Positions 8,001 to 12,753 of a DNA stretch of 12,753 nucleotides are shown one piece after another. The position numbers and the translations under genes were made by a program. Origin of the DNA: an uncultured Brevibacterium sp. (GTDB lineage: Bacteria; Actinomycetota; Actinomycetes; Actinomycetales; Brevibacteriaceae); assembly GCA_902489185.1 (NCBI GenBank), contig CABTZC010000027.1:1-12753 (forward strand), read 5' to 3'. Each line of letters begins with the position of its first letter. The first letter of the stretch is position 1. Below the pieces are notes generated by a model. The model did not search any database. It saw only the letters and a program-made list of their open reading frames with translations, and was not told where the DNA came from.

Positions 8001-8976
8001 CCAATCCCGCAAGAAACCCAGCCAACTGGCCGAATTCCTCAAGGCCCGCGCCGAATCGAAGAGCCCTGCCCCCACCCCACGGGTTGCACCCGCAACCCGC
8101 ACAGGCGAGAAACAACGGGGAGCGGGGGCGACCTCGGCGTTTACCCCCGAAACAGGCGTGACGAAATGGCGCTGGGACGGCCTGCCTGCCAAGGGCGCCC
8201 TGATAGACCGGGGAACGCACGTGGACCTAGGGGAAGTGGAAGATGCTGGCCGCGCCCGGCTCCTCCATGACCGAGGTGTTGCCCGGCTGATCGCGCACAA
8301 CTGTTCTGAAGCGCGCGCCTATGTAGTGGGCGGGCTGAGTCAGAGTGACAAACTAGTACTGGCCGCTCAACCGAACGACATTGTGAGCGACTGCGTCTTT
8401 AGCGCCGTTCTGGGAATCGTCGCTGAACGTGAACCTGTGCGGGACCGCGATGCGTACTCGGCGTGCGAACGTGCGGTTAACGAGCAGATTCTTAGCGCGT
8501 TAGAAAAAACGCTGGCCCACGCTGTACAGACCCTCACCGTGGCGCAAGCGGTGGTGAAGCTCATCAGCGCATCGTCGTCACTGGAGATTCTGACCGGACT
8601 CACCGATGTGAAGGAACACGTGGAGTCGCTCATCCATCCTGGATGGGTCGCTCATGTCCACCCCAGGTTTGTGTGCCGTTTCCCCGCGTACATGGAAGCC
8701 GCGCGGATTCGCACGGAGAAAATGGGACAACAACCGGCCCGTGACCGGCAGTTCATGGACCGCGTTCACGCGGTGCAGGGTGCGATCACTCAACGGGCCC
8801 CGGCATACACGAGGGAAACCGTGGGGCTCTTGCCGCTGGCGTGGCAAGACCTGGTGTTTGATGTGGAGGAACTGCGGATTTCACTGTGGGCCCCGCAGGT
8901 TCAGGCGGCGCATCCGGTTTCCGAACAGCGGATCCTCAAAGCACTAAAACAGTGCGCCCGAGAACACCCAGCTTAA
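5035..8976 (+). CDS. hrpA: ATP-dependent RNA helicase HrpA (DEAH box, DUF3418 tail)
   Basis: The 1313-residue product is close to the ~1300 residues of E. coli HrpA. Helicase motifs are intact: Walker A GETGSGKT (67-74), DEAH in IIIDEAHERS (164-167), SAT (196-198), LATNVAETSLT (333-343) and motif VI QRAGRAGR (382-389). After the RecA pair come a helicase-associated HA2 region (~450-560), an OB-fold region, and the long DUF3418 tail (from ~residue 700, including TWQVPGLRLELITALIRALPK and KYFVPAPNVARELN). The basic N-terminus (GKRRGRRRGKAH) suits RNA binding. Two low-complexity pieces stand out: an acidic Gly/Asp insert at ~232-254 in the helicase core and a Pro/Ala-rich linker at ~1009-1035 in the tail. 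HrpA in E. coli is linked to mRNA processing and rescue of stalled or collided ribosomes; the same role here is inferred from homology. The ATG at 5035 lacks a ribosome binding site, but a -10 box lies just upstream. The 3' end overlaps the opposite-strand membrane protein gene by 33 bases. Confidence 0.97.
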   Translation: MNTPGKRRGRRRGKAHAQNNHALVQKRIEARKAVDPIFHYPEELPVSAARGEIDQALKDHQVVVVAGETGSGKTTQLPKLCMELGYGINGMIGHTQPRRIAARSVATRIAEETGIELGEGVGYQVRFTAHTDDSTRLKVMTDGILLAELQHDKYLRAYDVIIIDEAHERSLNIDFLLGFLARLLPKRPDLKVIITSATIDPESFSQHFADAPIVSVSGRTYPVEMRYRPLDGAGSDDDTDGPGSDGTYDTGTANQTDGILEAVDELSREEPGDILVFLSGEREIRDTADALSGHLRTKGARYSQWEIVPLFGRLSASEQQRVFAPHNSTRVVLATNVAETSLTVPGIKYVIDAGTARISRYSNRTKVQRLPIERISQASARQRAGRAGRTSPGICIRLYSEEDFSTRPEYTDPEILRTHLASVVLQMLTLGLVQSENDILSFPFLTPPDSAAVRSGAALLSELGAIRKDNGRLRLTKLGRALGALPIDPRMARIVMAGVEYGVAAEVVVIVAALSLQDPRERPTEMRAQADEKHSRFARPASDFMSYIALWNYVHEQSQKLSTSKLRKLCKDEFINFVRVREWMDLVTQLCTMLKTAGHPIEKPGGGLGTGDQDPAIHTALLTGLLSSIGAKTHNSPDYLGARGTRFRIFPGSGLFKTKPDLVVAAELVETSRLWARTVAKIDPDWVIKAAGPLIRHQYSEPHWSTKKGQAFVYDHTSLYGVALTSDTRVGYARINPAEARDMFIRHALIDGEWNEDHAFVRHNEKALRTAHQLADRMRDNRLRADDELLFEFYDQALPAKVTSAPSFNSWWKKARQANPVALNIDPDALVAGNTLEARETAAAAFPLEWKLRGLPENVKPNAKLRYTYDPGSDSDGVTIHLNEQQATHADPAQFTWQVPGLRLELITALIRALPKAKRKYFVPAPNVARELNQQLEPYEGTLEDAVAQALTARAGGGELTDLMPIDVHAQDFDTERIPPHLRMRIIVHQSRKKPSQLAEFLKARAESKSPAPTPRVAPATRTGEKQRGAGATSAFTPETGVTKWRWDGLPAKGALIDRGTHVDLGEVEDAGRARLLHDRGVARLIAHNCSEARAYVVGGLSQSDKLVLAAQPNDIVSDCVFSAVLGIVAEREPVRDRDAYSACERAVNEQILSALEKTLAHAVQTLTVAQAVVKLISASSSLEILTGLTDVKEHVESLIHPGWVAHVHPRFVCRFPAYMEAARIRTEKMGQQPARDRQFMDRVHAVQGAITQRAPAYTRETVGLLPLAWQDLVFDVEELRISLWAPQVQAAHPVSEQRILKALKQCAREHPA

Positions 8977-9291
8977 AGGCAGAAGGCCGGCAGCTACTAG
9001 GGCAATTCCGCTCCACACTAAGCGCCATTTGAAGGTTTTGCGGGCAATAGCAACCCACAAGGTAATGAGGACAACACCGATTGCCAACCATGCGGCAGAG
9101 GACAAGAAAAACATGAACGCCAGCACGGGGAAGTCGACGCCCAGTTCCACCATGGGCTTCATGTAGTCGGCTGCTAGAAGCGAAAAGCGCACAGACACGA
9201 CCAAGAGGGGAATGCTGGCCAGCGCTGCGACCACAACGGGCCACAAGCGGTTGCGGTGCGGGTCGATTCGGACCTTGGAGAACTCTTCCAC
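8944..9291 (-). CDS. Small three-helix membrane protein, function unknown
   Basis: I do not recognise a family. From the GTG at 9291 the product is 115 residues: a short charged head (EEFSKVRIDPHRNR), then three hydrophobic segments at ~16-40, 54-83 and 89-115, ending ALF. The loop after the first helix holds an acidic patch (ADYMKPMVELGVD). Codon choice resembles the neighbouring genes. The frame is open to another GTG at 9300 and to a GTG at 9375, but the latter lies inside prfC; 9291 is preferred because TACAGT at 9304-9299 ends seven bases before it, the spacing for a leaderless start. GGAGGG is also there but only one base from the GTG, too close to act as a ribosome binding site for it. 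The gene's last 33 bases overlap the end of hrpA, and it diverges from prfC by 46 bp. It is probably real, because helices, codon use and gap filling agree, but the start is uncertain. Confidence 0.62.
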   Translation of the reverse strand: MEEFSKVRIDPHRNRLWPVVVAALASIPLLVVSVRFSLLAADYMKPMVELGVDFPVLAFMFFLSSAAWLAIGVVLITLWVAIARKTFKWRLVWSGIALVAAGLLPLSWVFSGALF

Positions 9292-9298
9292 GCCCTCC

Positions 9299-9304
9299 AC
9301 TGTA
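9299..9304 (-). promoter_or_regulatory. Candidate -10 box for the small membrane protein gene
   Basis: On the minus strand this reads TACAGT, seven bases ahead of the GTG at 9291, which is leaderless spacing. No -35 hexamer is recognisable. The site lies where a -35 for the opposite prfC promoter would fall. Confidence 0.3.
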
Positions 9305-9325
9305 CGGGAGACACACGGGCACACA

Positions 9326-9331
9326 TAGAAT
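9326..9331 (+). promoter_or_regulatory. -10 box for a leaderless prfC transcript
   Basis: TAGAAT is a good TANNNT match and ends exactly six bases before the GTG at 9338, so transcription would begin at or within a base of the start codon. There is no ribosome binding site in the intervening GGTGCG. A -35 element is not obvious, as is common for actinobacterial promoters. Confidence 0.55.
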
Positions 9332-9337
9332 GGTGCG

Positions 9338-10930
9338 GTGACTCCATCAGACTTCAGCTCCAAAGAAATTCGCACGCAGGCTCAGCGACGTCGTACTTTT
9401 GCGGTGATTTCGCACCCGGACGCCGGTAAGTCGACCCTGACCGAGGCTCTGGCCCTGCACGCTCGCGTGATTGGGCAGGCAGGAGCAACGCACGGTAAGG
9501 CCGGGCGGCGTTCAACCGTGTCTGACTGGATGAAGATGGAACAGGACCGCGGAATCTCGATTTCATCAGCCGCGCTCCAGTTTGAGTACCGCGACACCGT
9601 GATCAACCTCATCGATACCCCCGGTCACGCGGACTTTTCGGAAGACACCTACCGGGTGCTGTCCTCGGTCGATCTCACCATCATGCTTGTCGATGCCGCT
9701 AAAGGTTTGGAAACCCAGACCATGAAACTGTTCGACGTGTGTAAACACCGCGAAATTCCCATTATCACCGTGATTAACAAGTGGGACCGTCCCGGTATTG
9801 ACGCACTCGAACTCATGGACGAAATTGTGCAACGCACCGGCATGGTGCCCACGCCACTGACGTGGCCGGTTGGCCAGTCCGGTGACTTCCGAGGTGTTCT
9901 CAACCGTGAGGACGGAACGTACACCACATTCACGCGCACGGACGGTGGAGCCACCATCGCCGGTGAAGAAACGATGGACGCGGAAGCGGCTGAAGAACGT
10001 GAAGGCGAAGCGTGGACGAACGCGGTAGACGAATCGGACCTGCTTGAGCTCGAAGACCAAAACTACGATCAAGAGTCTTTCCTGGCTGGGCGCACGACCC
10101 CTGTCATGTTCGCGTCGGCCGTTCTAAACTTTGGGGTACATAAGATTCTGGACACGCTGGTCGATATTGCTCCACCGGCACATGCTCGAATTGATGTCGA
10201 CGGGAACCCGCGTGAGGTGGACGCACCATTTTCTGGTTTCGTGTTCAAGGTGCAAGCAGGGATGGACACCAACCACCGCGACCGTTTGGCGTACGTGCGC
10301 GTGTGTTCGGGAGTGTTTGAGCGTGGCATGGTGGTCACGCACGCTGCCACGGGCAAACCCTTTGCCACCAAATATGCTCAGCAGGTTTTTGGGCGTGACC
10401 GTGAAGTCATTGACACGGCTTTCCCGGGAGACGTCGTTGGTTTGGTTAACGCATCAGCCTTGCGAGTGGGGGATTCGCTGTACCTCGACGAGCCCGTGAC
10501 GTTCCCGCCCATCCCGTCGTTCTCGCCAGAACACTTCATGGTGATTCGCGCTAAGGACTCCTCGAAGTACAAGCAGTTCAGGCGTGGAATTGAACAGTTG
10601 GACCACGAAGGCGTGATTCAGGTTTTGCGTTCCGATTTGCGTGGTGACCAAGCACCTGTTCTGGGAGCGGTGGGTCCCATGCAGTTCGAAGTTGCAGAAG
10701 ATCGCATGCAGAACGAATTCAACGCCCCTTGCACGCTTGAACGTCTTGCCTACACCATTGCGCGTCAGACGGTGAAAGAGGACATTCCCACGCTTGCGCG
10801 TGAGCGCAGTGTCGAAGTTTTGGAACGTTCAGACGGAACTTTGTTGGCGTTGTTCTCCGACAGGTGGCGGCTCCAAGGTGTTGAGCGGGAGCACCCAAAC
10901 CTGACACTTGAACCGCTAGTTGTGACGTAA
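9338..10930 (+). CDS. prfC: Peptide chain release factor 3 (RF3)
   Basis: The 530-residue product matches RF3 length (529 in E. coli). GTPase motifs are clear: G1 SHPDAGKST (25-33), the RF3-type switch DRGISIS (~70-76), G3 DTPGHADF (93-100) and G4 NKWD (147-150). The EF-G-like domains II and III follow, including RSDLRGDQAPVLGAVGPMQFEVAEDRM, a family hallmark. RF3 uses GTP to remove RF1 or RF2 from the ribosome after peptide release and acts in the cytoplasm. A run at ~203-250 is strongly acidic (GEETMDAEAAEEREGE and onwards), in the part of the G domain that is variable in this family. The GTG at 9338 is chosen because the earlier ATG at 9330 is out of frame and stops within four codons, and because a -10 box sits at leaderless spacing. 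No terminator was seen in the 117 bp before ino1. Confidence 0.97.
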   Translation: MTPSDFSSKEIRTQAQRRRTFAVISHPDAGKSTLTEALALHARVIGQAGATHGKAGRRSTVSDWMKMEQDRGISISSAALQFEYRDTVINLIDTPGHADFSEDTYRVLSSVDLTIMLVDAAKGLETQTMKLFDVCKHREIPIITVINKWDRPGIDALELMDEIVQRTGMVPTPLTWPVGQSGDFRGVLNREDGTYTTFTRTDGGATIAGEETMDAEAAEEREGEAWTNAVDESDLLELEDQNYDQESFLAGRTTPVMFASAVLNFGVHKILDTLVDIAPPAHARIDVDGNPREVDAPFSGFVFKVQAGMDTNHRDRLAYVRVCSGVFERGMVVTHAATGKPFATKYAQQVFGRDREVIDTAFPGDVVGLVNASALRVGDSLYLDEPVTFPPIPSFSPEHFMVIRAKDSSKYKQFRRGIEQLDHEGVIQVLRSDLRGDQAPVLGAVGPMQFEVAEDRMQNEFNAPCTLERLAYTIARQTVKEDIPTLARERSVEVLERSDGTLLALFSDRWRLQGVEREHPNLTLEPLVVT

Positions 10931-10982
10931 CCCACGCACGGGTGCTGCGCAGGATTAGGAATACCCGGCGCACATTGAACGT

Positions 10983-10993
10983 TAAGATAGAGT
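10983..10993 (+). promoter_or_regulatory. Candidate -10 region upstream of ino1
   Basis: Two overlapping TANNNT matches occur, TAAGAT (10983-10988) and TAGAGT (10988-10993). Either would start transcription near 10995-11000 and give a leader of about 50 nt before the GTG at 11048. No good -35 hexamer is correctly spaced. The rest of the prfC-ino1 gap (10931-11047) holds no gene and only short imperfect complementary runs. Confidence 0.3.
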
Positions 10994-11028
10994 GTCCGGT
11001 GCCTTTACGGTGCTTGACGCGGTTGTTT

Positions 11029-11035
11029 AAAGGAG
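11029..11035 (+). promoter_or_regulatory. Ribosome binding site of ino1 with unusually long spacing
   Basis: AAAGGAG is a near-perfect Shine-Dalgarno match but lies 12 bases before the GTG at 11048. No in-frame start is closer, since a TAG at 11039-11041 closes the frame upstream. The long spacing may lower initiation. Confidence 0.6.
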
Positions 11036-11047
11036 AGTTAGAGCACA

Positions 11048-12130
11048 GTGGGAAACCCAATTCGCGTAGCCATTGCAGGGCTTGGAAACTGCGCAACGTC
11101 CCTTATTCAGGGAGTCGAATACTACCGGGACGCTCAAGCGGACGAAAAGATTCCAGGTCTCATGCATGTTCAGTTCGGCGACTATCACGTGAGCGACCTT
11201 GAGTTTGTTGCCGCATTTGATGTTGACGCGAAAAAGGTTGGCCTCGACATCGCCGACGCTATCCTGGCAAGCGAGAACAACACCATCAAAATCGCTGACG
11301 TGCCTGCGACCGGTGTGACGGTGAAGCGTGGCCCCACATTGGACGGTCTGGGCAAGTACTACCTCGAAACGATCGAAGAGTCTCAAGAAGAACCGGTCGA
11401 CGTGGCACAAGTTTTGCGTGACGAAAAGGTTGACGTGCTGGTGTGCTACCTCCCTGTCGGTTCTCAGAAAGCGACTGAGTACTACGCGCAAGCCTGCATC
11501 GACGCCAAGGTTGCTTTTGTCAACGCTCTTCCCGTGTTCATCGCTGGAACTAAGGAATGGGATGACAAGTTCAAAGAAGCTGGCGTTCCAATTGTTGGCG
11601 ACGACATCAAGAGCCAAATTGGTGCCACAATTACTCACCGCGTCATGGCCAAACTGTTTGAAGACCGTGGAGTCATCCTTGACCGCACGTACCAGCTCAA
11701 CGTGGGCGGAAACATGGACTTCAAGAACATGCTTGAACGCGAGCGCCTGGAGTCAAAGAAGATCTCGAAGACGCAAGCGGTCACGTCTAACACCTCGGCG
11801 CAGTTGGCTAGCAGGGACGTACACATTGGCCCCAGCGACTACGTTCAATGGTTGGACGACCGTAAGTGGGCGTATGTGCGCCTCGAAGGCCGGAACTTTG
11901 GCGATGCACCGGTTTCGTTGGAGTACAAGCTCGAAGTGTGGGACTCGCCTAACTCCGCGGGAGTCATCATTGACGCGGTTCGGGCGGCAAAAATTGGTCT
12001 AGACCGAGGTGTTGGCGGGGCGTTGCTGTCCGCCAGCTCGTACTTCATGAAGTCGCCACCTGAGCAGCAGAGCGACGACCTTGCGCGTCAAGCAGTCGAA
12101 GATTTCATCGCAGGTAAAGTTTCTATTTAG
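11048..12130 (+). CDS. ino1: Inositol-3-phosphate synthase (myo-inositol-1-phosphate synthase)
   Basis: The 360-residue protein is the short actinobacterial form of the enzyme (about 367 residues in Mycobacterium tuberculosis Ino1). It converts glucose 6-phosphate to 1L-myo-inositol 3-phosphate using bound NAD+. Visible landmarks are the NAD-binding N-terminus RVAIAGLGNCATSLIQGVEYY (6-26), GDDIKSQIGATITHR (184-198) with the conserved active-site lysine, NVGGNMDFKNMLERERLESKKISKTQ (218-243), and the C-terminal GVGGALLSASSYFMKSPPEQ. In Actinobacteria the product feeds phosphatidylinositol and, in many species, mycothiol. The start is the GTG at 11048: an in-frame TAG nine bases upstream rules out anything longer, and AAAGGAG sits rather far upstream at 11029-11035. 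A strong terminator follows 15 bases after the stop, so the gene is the last or only one in its transcript. Confidence 0.97.
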   Translation: MGNPIRVAIAGLGNCATSLIQGVEYYRDAQADEKIPGLMHVQFGDYHVSDLEFVAAFDVDAKKVGLDIADAILASENNTIKIADVPATGVTVKRGPTLDGLGKYYLETIEESQEEPVDVAQVLRDEKVDVLVCYLPVGSQKATEYYAQACIDAKVAFVNALPVFIAGTKEWDDKFKEAGVPIVGDDIKSQIGATITHRVMAKLFEDRGVILDRTYQLNVGGNMDFKNMLERERLESKKISKTQAVTSNTSAQLASRDVHIGPSDYVQWLDDRKWAYVRLEGRNFGDAPVSLEYKLEVWDSPNSAGVIIDAVRAAKIGLDRGVGGALLSASSYFMKSPPEQQSDDLARQAVEDFIAGKVSI

Positions 12131-12145
12131 GCTTATCACCTGCAG

Positions 12146-12180
12146 AAACTCGGAATGCCATGCTGGTATTCCGAGTTTTT
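12146..12180 (+). terminator. Rho-independent terminator after ino1
   Basis: Arms at 12146-12159 and 12165-12178 form a 14-bp stem with one G-T wobble and a five-base loop (ATGCT). The 3' arm runs into a T tract (12176-12180, then TCTCT). This closes the ino1 transcript and insulates the next gene. Confidence 0.92.
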
Positions 12181-12211
12181 CTCTATTCACATAGGACCGC
12201 CTGTTTTCCTG

Positions 12212-12217
12212 TAAAGT
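12212..12217 (+). promoter_or_regulatory. Candidate -10 box for the AbgT-family gene
   Basis: TAAAGT fits TANNNT and would start transcription near 12224, leaving a leader of ~32 nt. It lies after the ino1 terminator, where a new promoter is needed. No clear -35 is seen. Confidence 0.4.
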
Positions 12218-12255
12218 TCTGGTTTATTCGGCGAAAAACCATAAGGAGGTCTTGC

Positions 12256-12753
12256 GTGTCAGCCCCTGCAACAAAACCTAAGGATGATTTGAACTGGCTC
12301 ATGCGCCTGCTCATCGTCATCGAAAAAGCTGGTAACAAGCTACCGCACCCGTTTTGGCTATTCCTCTCCCTGGCCGTCATCGTCATGCTCATTTCGTGGG
12401 TGGCATCCGCTGCGGGTCTTTCTGCGGTTAACCCAGCCAAAGGTGAAACTGTTACCGCAGTCAACCTGACGTCCTCGGAGTCCCTGGGCGCCATCGTCTC
12501 CGGTGTCGTCGAAAACTATGTGACCTTTCCAGCCCTGGGGCTAGTACTGGTTGTTCTTTTTGGTGTGGCAGTAGCGGAACGCTCAGGCCTGATCCCGGCG
12601 ATCATGCGTGCGGCACTTATGAACGCGTCACCAAAATGGGTGACCGCAATCGTTGCACTGGTGGGAACGGCGTCCTCAATTGCCTCAGACGCCGCGTACA
12701 TGATTGTGATTCCACTGGGTGGTATCGCGTTTAAAGCTGTTGGCCGTAACCCC
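12256..12753 (+). CDS. AbgT-family transporter, 5' part (3' end outside window)
   Basis: The frame runs from the GTG at 12256 to the window edge without a stop: 166 codons. The start is well fixed by AAGGAGGT (12243-12250), a full anti-16S match five bases upstream. The N-terminus has the AbgT pattern: a cytoplasmic head, then WLMRLLIVIEKAGNKLPHPFWLFLSLAVIVMLISW, an external loop, GLVLVVLFGVAVAERSGLIPAIMRAAL, and WVTAIVALVGTASSIASDAAYMIVIPLGGIAF. AbgT of E. coli imports p-aminobenzoyl-glutamate, a folate breakdown product, while MtrF of Neisseria exports antimetabolites such as sulfonamides; which applies here is not shown. Full-length members have about 500 residues, so roughly a third is visible. 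A linked M20-type peptidase downstream would support a p-aminobenzoyl-glutamate role, but that lies outside the window. Confidence 0.93.
   Translation, partial: MSAPATKPKDDLNWLMRLLIVIEKAGNKLPHPFWLFLSLAVIVMLISWVASAAGLSAVNPAKGETVTAVNLTSSESLGAIVSGVVENYVTFPALGLVLVVLFGVAVAERSGLIPAIMRAALMNASPKWVTAIVALVGTASSIASDAAYMIVIPLGGIAFKAVGRNP

Noticed and set aside
8936..9322. Alternative 128-residue minus-strand frame between hrpA and prfC
   Set aside because: Its product is Arg/Gly/Pro-rich without helices, while the neighbouring frame at 8944-9291 gives a coherent three-helix protein with native codon use.
11014..11019. TTGACG as a -35 box for ino1
   Set aside because: No TANNNT lies 16-19 bp downstream; that spacing falls in and just after the ribosome binding site.
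1..12753. CRISPR array, transposon ends, attachment sites, tRNA or rRNA genes
   Set aside because: Reading both strands, I saw no regularly spaced repeats, transposase-like product, or structured RNA gene pattern.

Overview
This window is ordinary actinobacterial chromosome, probably from an Actinomycetales/Micrococcales-type genome of moderate G+C (about 55-60% by eye, not counted). The gene content supports this: an actinobacterial-type inositol-3-phosphate synthase, PPK2, a full-length HrpA with the DUF3418 tail, a DUF1461/TIGR01906 membrane protein, and GTG starts behind isolated TANNNT -10 boxes. I see no insertion sequence, CRISPR array, phage gene, tRNA or rRNA, and no clear change in codon style.

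Layout. 1-1194 (+) is the 3' part of a glycogen debranching enzyme (GlgX). A small lipoprotein (1220-1789, +) follows 25 bp later, then a polyphosphate kinase 2 (1844-2746, +) with its own strong ribosome binding site. A perfect 16-bp inverted repeat (2757-2793) separates this rightward block from a leftward pair: a Lit-like DUF1461 membrane protein (2852-3913 or 4000, -) and, upstream of it, an AEC-family transporter (4036-4953, -). An 81-bp divergent gap leads to hrpA (5035-8976, +). The 3' end of hrpA overlaps tail-to-tail with a small three-helix membrane protein (8944-9291, -). That gene diverges over only 46 bp from prfC, which encodes release factor 3 (9338-10930, +). Then come ino1 (11048-12130, +), a textbook terminator (12146-12180), and the start of an AbgT-family transporter (12256 to the window end, +).

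Functional themes. Storage polymers: GlgX trims glycogen branches and PPK2 handles polyphosphate. RNA and translation: HrpA helicase and RF3 recycling of release factors. Envelope: Ino1 makes the inositol phosphate needed for phosphatidylinositol and probably mycothiol; there is a lipoprotein and a possible lipoprotein-modifying enzyme. The genes do not form one pathway, and I see no multi-gene undescribed system.

The points most worth checking are the Lit-like protein with its long charged N-terminal tail, the tightly packed divergent and probably leaderless promoters between the small membrane protein and prfC, the near-leaderless hrpA start, and the four-cysteine lipoprotein of unknown function.
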